Position numbers and translations under genes: made by a program. From Syngnathus acus (Eukaryota; Chordata; Actinopteri; Syngnathiformes; Syngnathidae), in assembly GCF_901709675.1 (NCBI RefSeq), contig NC_051095.1, positions 14,027,456-14,091,455 on the forward strand: 64,000 nucleotides of DNA, in the 5' to 3' direction. The notes beneath the pieces are model-generated. The model was not told the origin of the DNA. It ran no database searches and saw only the letters and a list, made by a program, of their open reading frames with translations. The first letter of the stretch is position 1, and each line of letters starts with the position of its first letter. Below are positions 13,271-26,346 of this stretch, piece after piece.

Positions 13271-13330
13271 GCCATTCTGCCCTCACTGTTATTTTTTTTC
13301 TCCACTACTGACACGTTTATATTCACCTCT

Positions 13331-16300
13331 CACTCTATTACTCTTCTCTAACTACTCTCACTTGCAGGAACCCTCTTCTCTCCCTCCCATTCAATTACAC
13401 GTTTATTTACACTGAAGTGGAAGAAACAGTTTTCCTTGCTCAACGACGGACATCTCAAACAACACGCAACAACACAAATCGGAGAACTGTGGTACATTAT
13501 TCTCAATGTGCCGCTGGCTTAGTATACATACAGTAAATGACGGGCATCCGTTCTGTAACTCAGAGACTTATGGCGTTGCGGATACTGGTAATAAATAGAG
13601 GTCATCAGTGAGATTTCTTTTGCACACTGCCCAAATCACGTGGGGACTCAAGGGGCTCACCAACAATAGCGGTCTGACAAATATGTTGAGTGGAAGATGG
13701 AAGGCTGATTATGAGCAAAGAGAGAAAGGCCTCCGTGCGGTGAAATCTCTTAATGTTCTTTGACCGAGAGCCAAGTCACGCTTGTGCGTGTGTCTGTGTG
13801 TGTGTGTCTGTGTGCGAGTGCGCTAACAAGCCTAGCGGAGTGTCATCTCTGCCTTAGCGGCCTGCCACTCATACTTGAAGCACGTTTGTGTGTGTTGTGT
13901 GTTTGTGTGAGTGTGTTCACGTATGACCCAACTCCACTCGCCATTTGGCTTGACCGCTTTGAAGGTGTTTAAGATGAGTTTCCATGCACGGGAATGTTGA
14001 TGTTTGCCTTCCAGTCCAATAAAGCTGAAGACTCCACTGCAAGCTTGACAGATCACATTCATTTTGAGATGAATGGTTTGGGCAGGACCAGAGACATGTG
14101 ACTTTGATGATTGTTGTCTGTGTACATTCCCAGCATTTTAGGTCAAACGCAAAAAGGGAATTTGAGGCAACGGAAGTCGTCTTGGTTGATGAAGATTTTT
14201 CATCCTCCAATTTAATAATTTGTAGTGAGGAGTGACCTCTTCTTTGGAGAGACCAAGTACCCTCACACAACATAAAAGGGCAGCCACTTCGACTCCAGTC
14301 TCAGCAGTTCATATGCATCTCCAAAAAAGGGATGTCTGCTCAAATTCAGTGCTCAAATTCTGGATAATTCTGATTTGTGATGAATTAAGTTTTCACTCTA
14401 ATAACATCTGAGCCTCAAATCCCGCGACTCAACTTGCTCCGGCAAAAAAAAAAAAAATGACAGGATGTAAAAGGGAAAGGACGAAACAGTGAACAGATGC
14501 TAATGGAGAAATAATGGCCGTCACACAAAATGGAAAATATCTGGACTTCATTCAGATCACATTTTTTTTCTCCTATGCCAAGATTTTTAAGTCATCTAAT
14601 AACCTTAAAGTACATTTTGAATGTGAATTGAAGTGACAGTGAATGGAGTGTGTCAACAAAACACATGACCTCTACAGCATACCAAGTGAGGGCGAACACG
14701 CTCTCTTCTTGCAGCAGTTCATTTATGGCTGCAAGCCATACTCTCATTACTTAGATTGAACCTTTTTGTTTACATCTTTGTTGTCTATCACACACCGATC
14801 GTGTAGAAACTAGCAACAGACATAAGCTTTTCCCACAAAGCGATACTACAAAATGACATCATCATTTACTCAACTTTGGCTTTTACACAAGCCCAGCAGA
14901 CGAGCTGTTTTTGCATTGGCATTCAAATCTGGTTTCAAATCTCTCGTTTATTCTCAAAAATACTTGAAAAGCTGTCGTGAAACAACTTAATGATTAACAA
15001 GCCACTAACAATTGATTTGAACTTCAGATTAATGGCCGAGTCGACCCCTCAATTGAGATGGCCCTTGCTAAAGTAATTAATGATTAAACAATAATTACTC
15101 TCTCCTGATTTGAGGGGGTGGGGGCCGAGGTGACTGAATTGGAAGTAGTTGTCTGCATCACGGCCCACTGACTAGCGCAATATCTAAAGTGGACCACCCC
15201 CTCGGAGGTGCCCCTTTGGAGAATTCTGCGTTGATCCCACAGCGCTTCATCTGATCCGCGGCTCCTTCTCAAGGTTTCTGTCACATCAACTGACAGAGGC
15301 AGAGATCATTCAGTCAAAATATCTACTAGTCCCCCCTCAAGACCTGCAGGGGGCAGAGAAAAAACAGCCACATCACAATTCACCAAACTTCCTGTAAGAT
15401 GCCAGGGACGGCCATATTGCCTACAGACCAGCATGTGAGCTGGGGGCCAAACAAGGGAAAGCCTATTAGTGAAAGAAAAAAAAAACCAAGGACGCTCCTC
15501 AGTTCCTGATCACACGCAACTGGTATGAAATAGACTTGGATGCTATAATTTTATGTTTGATTAATGCTTAGTTTGTTTGAAATGTTTGGTTTGAGCTACA
15601 AGCTGTGTTTATCTGAACTTTGAGTGGCTCAATCAATTTGAAGTATTCGCAAAGGCAAAGTGGATGTTTATGTTTAGCATAAGGTTATATTTAAACACTC
15701 AATTAAGTTGCTTATTTACTTTTACTTAGTTACTTATGCTCCACATTTTCCTGGTATATGCATATATGCAATTACTGAACTTAGTTAAATTTAAAATAAT
15801 ACACTGTTTTCTCTTGTTTAAGCTTCATCAACCTAATCACACTCTAATTAACCTTGCAATAAACTGCAAAAAGAAAAAGAGGAAGATGTGAGTTGTTCTT
15901 TTTTTTGTTTTTTTCCCTGCCCTCCTGTAGGTTAAGCGCAGGAGATGTCATTAATATTTGACAACTGTGGGCATGTAAGTCCTTTTGAGATTTTTCTGTG
16001 ATTAAGGGTCATATCAATACATTTGTCTCAGTAAATGTCAGTGTCACGTCAGGGAACACGAACGTCAGACAACTTTAGGCACCTCACACTCTAACAAAGT
16101 ATATACAGAGTACAGAGTCACGATAGGTAAGGTGAGAAGAGATGATGCAGTTTGTGGAGTGAATGCTAGGTAAAAAAAGCCACTGTTGTTTTATAGAAGA
16201 AAATCATCAAATAATTGAGTCAAAGACACTTTTCTGCTAAAAAGCACATTTTTCAAATTGCAAATTGCTTTTTGTTCATACTTTACTATTGAGTGTTTAG

Positions 16301-17436
16301 GCCACTGTCACTAGATACTCTGCTGGACAAATTTAGGTACCAGATTGTTTCTAAATGTTCAAATGGTTTCTTTGTCAGTGGGTATCAAAAATTGCTCCAT
16401 CAATAAGTGAGAAGATTGCAGAGGGAGGAGGCAGACACACCAGAGGGTTAACCTCGGAGAGAAGCCTCAACCTTAATGTTAATCTCCTTCATGAATTTTT
16501 CAAGTCTTCATTAAGGCTTTGGCTGTTAAAAGCGTTTTTTTTTCCAACTCTGCCCCGTCAAACTGACGACTGATGGCTCAAAGTGTTGCTTTATGTGCGT
16601 CTCATTTGCATAGGCTGATGCGTCTTTTGATAAAGTCCGCCTGAGGCGCAACTTGGAGCCATTCGTTGCCAGAAGCCATGCAAGTAGAATATAAAACAGA
16701 CCCATCATCATCTTGTTGTTATTGTATAGTGTAAGTGGGTTTCCTATATGAGAAAAGCGCACGAGTGTGTAAAGGATTTTCTTTTTGTCCTTCGTTCCGC
16801 CTGCTGTGGTGATGGAAATGAGATCGGTGGAGCTCCGGTGAAGTGGAAAGGTAAATATTTGGATGACGTTGGCAAACCTGTGCTACATTGCATCCTTCCA
16901 TTAGTCTGTGTCATCATGCACAACATCGGCTGTAATTGGCCCACAGCTCAATGTGCGCCAAAACCACACAACTATATGTCATTACCGGTCAATCTGCTCA
17001 TGTTATTCCTGTGCGTGACTTTGTATATGACCCGCAGTTCTGGATTTGTGCATCAGAAATCCTGAAGGTCAATCACTTGTAACAAGTAAGCTCAATGAGC
17101 TTCGATTGATTTGATTTTATCCAGCAACTGTGGTGCAATTTCATTGCTTCCATTTCATCCACTTGTTTTGTTTTCGGGACGGATGATTAAAGTCGCCCAC
17201 GTCTCAGTGAGATGTCTCTACCTACATTCAGTGCAGCGACTAACAATGAAGCGACATTCAGTTAAATGACAGGGTGGGGCTGTAGTGAGAAAAATGAGAC
17301 CTACTTTTGCAAGGATCTTTAAGTCTATTGATCAGCGATAGGACTGCACCTATTATATATATTAAGGAGACACAAACCTCTTCCGCACAGCCTAACCAAA
17401 CTACAACCTACTTTATTTATTCTGCTACATTTATTG
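13331..17436. other. Unique DNA; homeodomain-site cluster near 15.0-15.1 kb
   Basis: I see no gene. A short TG-rich patch lies at 13790-13815. At about 14985-15110 several TAAT-type cores occur close together (TTAATGATTAAC, CAATTGATTT, GATTAATGG, TAATTAATGATTAAACAATA), as in many developmental enhancers. The 105-codon ORF at 16748-17065 shows no domain I recognise and lacks convincing splice signals. Confidence 0.25.
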
Positions 17437-17437
17437 T

Positions 17438-17485
17438 ATTAATTAACACATTTTATGTTAGAAATGGCTTAGGTAAAATTTATTT
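17438..17485 (+). repeat. 48-bp direct repeat, left copy
   Basis: This matches 17768-17815 with about three or four mismatches, at an offset of exactly 330 bp. The two copies bracket the Rex3-like LINE end between them. Confidence 0.85.
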
Positions 17486-17515
17486 TGCCTTAATTAACAT
17501 TAATTAATTAATCAG

Positions 17516-17766
17516 GATACCTCCTGGACGCCTCCCAGGGGAGGTGTTCTGGGCATGTCCCACCGGTAGGAGACCCCATGGACGACCCAGGACGTGCTGG
17601 AGAGACTATGTCTTTCAGGTGGCCTGGGAACGACTCGGGATCCCCCGGGATGAGCTGGACGAAGTGGCTGGGGGGAGGGAAGTCTGGGCGTCCCTCCTAA
17701 AGCTGCTGCCCCCGCGACCCGACCCCGGATAAGCGGAAGAAGATGGATGAATGGATGGATGGATGG
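17516..17766 (+). mobile_element. Rex3-like (RTE-type) LINE 3' end with GGAT tail
   Basis: The plus strand encodes the C-terminal tail of a non-LTR retrotransposon protein: GRRPHGRPRTCWRDYVFQVA, WERLGIPRDELDEVAGGREV and LLPPRPDP, then a stop at about 17730. The 3'UTR is very short (GATAAGCGGAAGAAGATGG) and ends in GGATGAATGGATGGATGGATGG. GATG-type tails are described for teleost Rex3. The copy is severely 5'-truncated. A degenerate relative lies at about 46.0-46.1 kb. Confidence 0.65.
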
Positions 17767-17767
17767 C

Positions 17768-17815
17768 ATTAATTAACACATTTTATGTTAGAAATGGTTT
17801 AAGTAAAATGTATTT
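17768..17815 (+). repeat. 48-bp direct repeat, right copy
   Basis: This is the right-hand partner of 17438-17485, beginning directly after the GGAT tail of the LINE fragment. Confidence 0.85.
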
Positions 17816-17817
17816 AT

Positions 17818-20800
17818 ATTCCAGGGGCGTTCAAAGGGTGGTTGCCAACAGGGTGGGGGCACCAGCCATGTCATTCATGGATTTAAAAACAATTAAGCCA
17901 TGAATGAGAATGCTTTGCCCACCTGGGGCAGTATAATACAAATATTGTGACACAGATGAAGAAGACTTTCACAAATGACAGAGTAGCCTGCAGTAATCTT
18001 ACACATTTTTCACGAGAAGTAAAGTATGTATATGCCTGTTGTAAGTATTGTTAGTGTCTGTCTTGATGTGTTTCTTCAACCTCAGTGACTGCAAGTAGAA
18101 TATCTTTGGCATCTTGCATTGACTAGTATGAAGTGAAACAGACTTTATGAAGGTAAAAGCTATGTGGTTGCTTTAAACAGCCAATGTGCAATTCTTTGTT
18201 TTAAATTTAGTTTGACAGTAAACTTTAACTTAATGATGTTGAAAAAAAAACAAAAAAACATCCAAGCTGCTTTTTTTGAATTATTATTATTAACTAAGCG
18301 AAGGTAAGTGAGGTCATCTTAGCATCAGGACGGATAGTCATGCACGGCTGCTTTGTTTTACTCATCATGCGAGTGGGAGACAAGTTTATTGCTGCATGTC
18401 TTCAAACGCATGTCGCTAAATTAGGCCCCACGGTGTTCAGTGTGTCTTTTCATCTTACTCGCTTTGGCGCCCTTGTCAAACGAATCTTACGGGCACACGC
18501 AGTCGTTGATCTGTTGTCACGTTCCACGTCGCCATCTGAGATATCCTCGGCTAAATTTGGAAACTGGATTACCCCGAAAGCACAATCAAGGCCAAGGAGA
18601 GGACGCGAGATAAGGGACACGTTGGTGGTGTCATTAAATGCTCAGTGTGATATAGGCCAACTAATGGCTTTATACGCAGATCCTGAGGTGAGAGATTTGT
18701 AATTCATCCCCACCTTCAGAACAGTACAATACATAGCAGAGCTGAGTTGAGAACAGATTACATCATCATCTGAGTTGATTTCACAATTTAACAATGTTAT
18801 AATGATATGCTTTTATAAAGTACAATACTGCAGAATGCAATATTCCTTAATTAAAAAAAATATATTATTTTTGTTGTTGTCAACTGTTCAGCAAATACAT
18901 CTACAGCCAAATGCTGATTGTCAAGACCCTCTTGGCATCTGTACGCTCACTTATGGCCAACAACAAGATGGTATCAAAAGGCCATGCCACCCCCTGCTGG
19001 TTTTTCCGCCTTTATCACCGTGATAACTGACATTGAGGCGCTCTAATGCATCCACAACAGTCTGAAGGAAAGGTGCATTTTCAGGCTGTAGTTTGCCAAC
19101 TGCATATTACAGATGTGCCAGATAGTTGTTGATGTGAACAAAGTTGTTTGAGTTCTGAAATAGTGGCAGAGGTGTGAACTCGCTATGCCTCCAAAATATC
19201 TAGAAAATAGGAAATGCTAAAAACAAACAAAAACAAAAAAAATTAACGCAGCAAGCACTAGTAGATACTGTTCTCAGTCTTTGCATATGTTTTCAGCTAT
19301 TAACTCCAAACATGTATCTCTGTATTTGGATACAAGTCTGTGAATTAATTTACAAGGTCTTCAAAAAGTCATAGTCTTTTTATTTTCAAATCAAGTATGA
19401 TGACACCACCTCCTCATCACAAAGGCGTTTCTGTCTCGTTCCGCAAATAAGAGCAGCTGATTACAGATTAAGAAAGGTCTTTTGGGCTGCTTGCATCTAT
19501 TTATCAGCACATCCAGATGCTTTTCTTGGATTCACAAGAGCGCATTCTCTCCCTATTGACGTTGAAATTAATTATGAATGGTTTTGAAATCACCATGCAG
19601 GACGAGCGAGGGATTTGTGGTTTTAATTGTGATTGAAGGGGGTCTGTTATTTATATTTGCGTGGAGAATTAAAAAGTTTAATGGGCTTTGAAGATTACCT
19701 GTATGATAAATTGAAATGCAATAAGTCGGAGGAATTTCTGTGAAACTCCTCAAAAGTGTTATGTGTGGTCCTATATTTTAATGTCTAACCATGGTGGATT
19801 TCATAGTAATAATCTATAAAAGATCTGTACATCATAATTTGATACAATTATTATGAAGATATTCTTGGCCCACGCCAACATTGAATACACAGTGTGCATG
19901 CAAATTAATTAATACATTTTTGTGAGGCAAGTTGCAGCACGTGCCATTACAGATGTGTAGCGCTGCCAAATGCCGATGGATATGGTTTGAATAAATGTGC
20001 CAAAATTGTGAATTGTGTCATCCAGGACTAATCTAGCACAGCTCTACGCAACCAAACACAAACTTGTGTTGAATGTAATGACCTGACTACCTATCAATGT
20101 ATCCAAAAAACACCCACAAACTTCAACATATTTTTCAATAAACCTGCCATATGTCTCTAATAACCATCTGAATGTCATCTAAAAAGCCCCCAAACCATAA
20201 AAGTGCCACGTCTATAAACCAAGCCAAAAGGCTCAGCCGGGATTTGAGCAGGAAAATAGAGCGCTGAACCCTGCCAAAAAAAAAGTGCCCCCCCCCAATG
20301 CCATCTTGAGTTAATACACCACAAACATCATCTATAAAATGTGTCATATTTTGTAGAGAGGGCGTTTTGGAAAGAGAAGTTGGGAAACTGCAACACCCAT
20401 CATTCCTCATTTCCACACTGCTGAGCAAAGCACATTGGAGGAGGCCAGTCAGAGCAGCTAGGTAGGAGGTCTCCATGCCCCCTCCACCCCCACACCTCGT
20501 CTATCTCAACATGCATTTGTCTTTATGTCACATGAAAAATAATTCAATATGAGTGTGAGTTATAGTGTCGGACATTTGCTAGCCCTTGTTACATTTTTAA
20601 TAGCAGGAACGAAGATTTTGCCCCATGGTAGTGCTTCTCCAACCTCTCTACACAATCCACATAAAAAACCTCTTGAACAATAAAGGAACATGCTGACCAC
20701 CTGTTCCCCAAGTATCCAGTAGGCCAGGTTTTGCTGTTTCAGGTTTACCCTAATTAAGGCAAGCGCTATATAAAAAGGATGGATGGATGTTCCAATTTCA

Positions 20801-21312
20801 GCTTCACTAAGCCATGCCATGGCACATCTATGACAGGTCTCTGGTATGTAAGTCCCCTGCCAGATATTTGTTTACTATATTACCACAGGGTAAGGAGATT
20901 ATCCAAGCTCATTTCCATTGTGGCATTAATCGCCAAGTACTTAATTAAAATGCACAACGATTAGCGTGCATGCTATCCCTCAGGGTGTATAGTTGCTGAT
21001 GTTATGAATGTTTGATTGCTACACCAGTGTAATAAGCACCCGGATGTCTCCGAGGAGTATGCAGTACACATCCCTTATAGTTCTTTTCAACTTCTAGTAC
21101 TTTGGGAATTTGGTCGTTTTTATGCGCTGTCTCTGCTAACCAATGAGGTGACACGTCTATTTAATTAAAGCGAGATTGGCTTGCGTTTTGTAATGCAAAC
21201 ATGGTTATTAACGTGTGATCACCCCGGGCAGTGAGGTTAAATGGGCAGGATTGGTGGACTGATTTGAAATGTAACACTGCTAAATTGAAAACAAGGGGAT
21301 GACTTGATGTGC
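17818..21312. other. Unique DNA; AT-rich homeodomain-site island at 19.55-19.75 kb
   Basis: I see no gene. The 120-codon ORF at 18340-18702 has no domain I recognise. At about 19550-19745 there is a run of homeodomain-type cores (AATTAATTATGAAT, TTTAATTGTGATTG, AATTAAAAAGTTTAATGGG), which suggests a possible enhancer. At about 20742-20790 AAGCGCTATATAAAAAGG is followed by ATGGATGG, a short LINE-type 3' end relic. Confidence 0.25.
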
Positions 21313-21318
21313 ATCTCT

Positions 21319-21404
<86 letters not shown>

Positions 21405-21571
21405 GTCTCGCTCTCGGTCTCTTTCTCTGTCTCTCTCTCGTCTCTCTCTCGTCTCTCTCTCTTCTTCTCTCTCTTCCTCTCTCTCATCTCTCTCGTGTCT
21501 CCCTCTCTTTCTCTCTCTGTCTCTCTCTGTCTCTCTCTCTTCTCTCTTTCTCTCTCTTTCTTGTCTCTCTC
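21313..21571. repeat. Long (CT)n homopyrimidine tract
   Basis: The stretch 21326-21396 is pure CT dinucleotide. On either side, and especially out to about 21571, it is imperfect, with TTTCT, GTCT and CGTCT interruptions. The strand asymmetry creates long spurious Ser/Leu-rich ORFs on one strand and Arg/Glu-rich ORFs on the other. Confidence 0.95.
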
Positions 21572-21610
21572 GAGCGAGCTGGCTAACTTGCAACTCGCAA
21601 AGCAACTAGA

Positions 21611-21664
21611 TCCATCCATCCATCCATCCATCCATCCATCCATCCATCCATCCATCCATCTATC
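21611..21664. repeat. (TCCA)n microsatellite
   Basis: A perfect TCCA run ends in TCTATC. On the minus strand it reads GGAT, the usual tail of teleost SINEs and LINEs, but no element body adjoins it; it lies 40 bp from the CT tract. Confidence 0.95.
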
Positions 21665-24600
21665 TTGTGTGTGTTATGTAATATTTTACAATGCTGGTGT
21701 TTGCATGTTTGGACACAAGCTTTAATTATCTTGTCTTGATAAATGAGGCCATGCAATGGTTTTTGCATTTGACCAGATTATTTTAATTAGGGTCCATAGA
21801 CCCTTTGCGTTTTACCAGATAGTTTTCAAACTATTTAATGGGTGCAAAATAGGCTCGAACAGATGGCATGGCCCTTATGAAAGCACTTTTCTCTCTACTG
21901 GCAGTGTCACACTTTTCCACTATAGCCAGAATCAGCACACTGGTGTCAGTAGCTGAAATACAGACAAGCTCAAGGGTACGCATATAGGACGACTGACAGC
22001 ATGTACTGGAAAATAAAAGCAAAAATTGGAGACTTGAAATGAGCATTCACCAGATGCTATTTGCGTTTTATGCTAATGTTGTCTTTTATGTGATTAAATC
22101 AGCTGCCATGAAAATGTTTCACCACAAGTAATGTTTTACAAGAAGTAATGTGCTGCATTTAATCTGTTATTATTAGGTTTATGAAGTTTTACATCCATTA
22201 TTAGGAGTAATGCGTGATTTAATTTATATAAACACATTTCACTAAAATATATCAATGTTGCATAACTATTATGAATTATGTCTATCTGAGGTGTGGATTT
22301 TCTTCGGGTGGACAAAGCACCCTGCAATCAGTCAATTGAGTCCTGGCATCTAATAGGATGGAGGTCTTTCTTCTTTGGATATTACTTTACTGCAGCCTCT
22401 GTGGTCTATTTGAGGTTTGGCATTTATTTATTCAAATGGACACACACTCAGCAATTAATTGAGGTGTGGCATCTAATGGGGCATGGTCTTTTTAACGATA
22501 TTGTGTTTTGTGTATTCCTCCACAGATCCTGACAGTCTTTGCAGAGGCATTGATCTGAGGTGTGGCGTTTATTTGTTCAAGTAGAAGCCGCACCCAGCAA
22601 ATTATTGCTGCATACATGCCATATTATAGTGGAGGGATTTTTAAGGACGTTTTATGTATATTACTCCCCTGTAAACTTCAGCTTTTCAGATGCCCGTAGC
22701 ATGAGAGAGAGCTATCTATTAAATATGTGAGACATTTATTTCTTCAGGCAAAACGCGCCCTGAATTATTTGAGGCATGGCATCCATAAAAGCTGATTCTT
22801 TTCAGGGATATTATATGATTTGTCGCATTTTTAGATCATTTGTCATTTTATAATAATGGCCGTTGAGGTAATGTTCCAAATGCCATGCACTTCAAACCTG
22901 TGTTATAACATGCACAAAAGCAGACTATGCAGCAAGACTATTAGTGATTTACAAACATTTACATATTGATGATGCCACCCGCCAGCTCTCTGGAGTCCGA
23001 CACACTAGATGAGGCTAACTTGTGCTTTAAGCATGTCAGCAGCCAGCATAGTGCTTTAATGGTCGACTCAATGTTGCGCTAATAGCTTGTGTTCTTTGTC
23101 CCCCTCCTTGTGGATTTAACAAATGGGCCATCCACTGTATCGGAAAGAGATTTTCCCTTCTAACCCCATCGCGTCTAATTTTGCAGATCCATTTTTGCCG
23201 GGTTTACCTTCCATCTGTTTTCTACCTCATCAGCTGATCCTCGCTGCTCAATCTCAGTAAATGTTTCCTTGCTCTTTTAGATTTCAAATTACACTGGCAC
23301 GATTAGTAACCCTGGCAACATGCACCCTAATACTGCGCTAAATGTTTCCCTATTGTCCCCTAAGTCAAGTTCAGATCATTTCCAAACAATTTTAATGAAT
23401 TAAATACATTCATCTTTTGTAATTCTACATGACTTTGTCAGCCTGGTCAGGTAAACCGGTCGCTGATTATTATATACCACTGATGTAGTCTTCATTGAAC
23501 CTCCCATGCATGCTAGGCCGGAGACAAGATTCAAACCTCTGATTTAGGAGATAGATCTGCTAACCACACATCCAACGTGTTGCATGTAACAGCATAGAAA
23601 CTAAATCAAATAAAATCCACGCTACTCATGCTTTCTCCAACAGGCGCATCAGTGGGAGGAAACAGAAAGGTGTTCGCAGAGTGATGCTGTATATTAACAA
23701 CTGCTCGCTGAGATTAATTTGGATGAGATTGATATTTAATTATGCAAATTACTTATATTGTGATAGACAGCCAAAAATCACAAAAGTATTTTCTTTTCTA
23801 CGGTTCCTATACATGAGAAAAACACATATTGGTGTGTTTACTGCAGCAACCTTAGAATATCATTTACCACTTCTCTGTCAGCCATTTTATGACATTTTTA
23901 ACTTGGTGACATATAGATAGGGTGAACACCCACTTGTTTGTGGGAGATAAAGACCAGGGCCTGCTGCAAATAGTGAAAACCTGCAGGTGCCTAACTTGCA
24001 AATATACAGTAATATCATTTTTTAATACACACGGTATATCACAAAGACACGGTATATCACCGTACTGTGGTGAAAAATGTACTGTCGGACAGCAGCAATC
24101 TTCCATCACACTGCTATTTCTCTGTTAGTGCACGCAATAATTCATTATGAGTTATTCATTATTAACCATCATTGGATTATCACCACACATTTACTCTGCT
24201 ATTTTACCCTCCCGTGTCTTCAAAGATTTATGAAATGGTGCTTGACTTTTTCTGCAAAATGTTGCTTCAATTCCAAAGGGTTTTGCTTTCCAAACTGTTT
24301 CTTCCATCTATGTACAATAATGATAATAATAAAAAAAGAAAATAGCTGCAACAGCTGACACATCGTTGTTATGTAATGGCCTCTTCTATTGTGAGACTGG
24401 AACGATTCATAGATTTACGATCACTCCCCAGTCATGCAAGTGTGTGCATATACGTAGGAGAATTGGCATTGGTTGAATTGCATAAAGAAACATTGCCTGG
24501 TTGCCATAGTTACATATCATACGTGTACGTATATGTTACAGCTGTAAATTATATTCAGACTTCAGAAACTTTATTAGTTTGTGACATACGTGTCCTTAAC

Positions 24601-24899
24601 GATGCTCCTTTTGTGTTAGTTTCATTTTTCATTCAGTGCCTTCTCCTCCTATCTGCTTATATCTAGACACTCCATTCATTAGAAGAAAGAACACTCTATT
24701 TGCAGGCATCCTATTTGATGAGCACACACTTCATTCATTTACAGTGAGCAGAGGAAGCAGGAGGGTGGTAAGGGTGGAGGGGTCACGTCTGACAGAGGAA
24801 ATAAAAAGACAAACGAGACAAAGTAAATAGACAATTTGGGGGGGGTTCAGTGAAAGCAAAGTCATTTAGAGTCCAACAGCGAATTCAGTGCTGGTTTAT
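21665..24899. other. Unique AT-rich DNA, no gene seen
   Basis: Short ORFs only. The stretch 22970-23400 has more balanced composition than its flanks and could hold conserved non-coding sequence. I saw no transposon signature here. Confidence 0.3.
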
Positions 24900-25475
24900 T
24901 TATTTTTTTACCTTAGACAGTTGAAGCCAGATTTTATCTGTTACACTGACACAAAATGCCGGGCTACACTCCTGTTCAGATTGTGTAGCACGCAATTGTT
25001 CGACTTGTTTAACTGACAAGTTAAATCCGTCTGGTGCAGTAAGTTGAGGGTCAAACTGACCTGTTGCAATTTTAAGTTTACAGGGGAACTGTTTTGTATG
25101 AAAACCCACCCTCCAACTCTGATGTTTAAATTTGATCATGGTGGGGTGAACATCTCCTGTGTCGGAGAAAGCACAGAAACAAGTCTTTAGATTTATTGCT
25201 AAAATTCCATCCATAATTTGAAAAACTCTACTACAAAAATACAATACACTACAACACAACTTTAATGTATCGCATTTTGCAACAGCTGCAGCTGGAACAA
25301 AGTGCTTCAATATTTCTATTTTGTCTTTTTTTTGCACCAATGCAAGAGTTGGTTGACCAGTTTTCAAGCTCTGATTTGTTCTACTCTGGTCCAGAGTCAA
25401 CAATAAAAATACCCCCCATATCCAATATAACTGTCTAATGCTGTCAGCTTGTAAAAATACTGTAATGCCTCTCAT
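24900..25475 (-). other. Unassigned 191-codon ORF, coding status doubtful
   Basis: This minus-strand frame stays open for 191 codons, unusual for sequence this AT-rich and not caused by a simple repeat. The predicted protein is mixed: a hydrophobic N terminus (YWIWGVFLLLTL), then a Cys-bearing middle (KCDTLKLCCSVLYFCSRVFQ) and a more polar C-terminal third (KLKIATGQFDPQLTAPDGFN). I recognise no domain. No good promoter or splice context is evident. It could be chance, a retro-copy fragment or a decayed gene piece. Confidence 0.15.
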
Positions 25476-26212
25476 GTATGTCCCTCACAAGCACACTTTT
25501 TTCCTCCATCACCATGACCATATTTTGTGAGGGGGACACAATCCTTTCAAGGCTCTTTTATCCTGCAGCTGAGTCAACAATCCCCTTGGAATGCATTAGG
25601 GACTTGTCAGTGTTACACCTTGCCTTTAAAAAGAAATCAACTCAGCTTTTTTAATTTTTATTTTTTTACCTTGGGCCATCCCTTGTGGGCATTCTCATTA
25701 AATAACTTCCATGGCGGAGGTGAAAGCAAAGAGTAGTTGATGGGCAATCTTTACTGGCCTCTAGGGATCCTGGAGGTTACAAAACAAGTGTTGACTATTG
25801 ATTGCATTGGGTTGGGTGAATTTAACATGTGCTCCGACTAAATATTGTCAAAGGAACATGTGTTGGAGAAGAAATTACATGAGATGAGGTTTATGTGAGA
25901 AGTGAGTGAATATGAAAATGTCTTCTTTTTGAGCTCCATCGGCTTCTGCCCGCAGGGTATATGAAATTATTTGAACAGGCTGAAGGTCACTGGTTTTGTG
26001 ACTCGGGTCCTCCTCCATAAGGACCATTTCCCGTCTCTGTGTCTGTACTAGACTGTATATATCGGCGTTCAATGTGCACCACTGGCCCTCTTACGATCAT
26101 CTCTCCCGAGGTGGCCTTTTATTCATTTTACCACCTATGGCCTCACTTCTCTACATTTCACAATACAACCTGCATTATTCAAGATTTATTTGATTTTTTT
26201 TCGTGTCTTCTC
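25476..26212. other. Unique DNA, no gene seen
   Basis: There are only short ORFs here, and I recognise no repeat. Confidence 0.4.
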
Positions 26213-26216
26213 TCTC

Positions 26217-26274
<58 letters not shown>

Positions 26275-26346
26275 ACTCACTCACTCACTCACTCACTCAC
26301 TCACTCACTCACTCACTCACTCACTCACTCACTCACTCACTCACTT
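26213..26346. repeat. Compound (CT)n-(CACT)n microsatellite
   Basis: A CT run to about 26270 passes directly into a perfect ACTC/CACT tetranucleotide run to about 26345. The tetramer probably arose by expansion of a CT-run variant. Confidence 0.95.

Noticed and set aside
12746-13351. 201-codon plus-strand ORF
   Set aside because: It is mostly the antisense shadow of the RTE-type LINE tail, whose minus-strand frame carries the family motifs.
21161-21725. Long Arg/Glu-rich and Ser/Leu-rich ORFs (up to 164 codons)
   Set aside because: They are translations of the CT/GA dinucleotide tract and TCCA repeat; there is no independent coding evidence.
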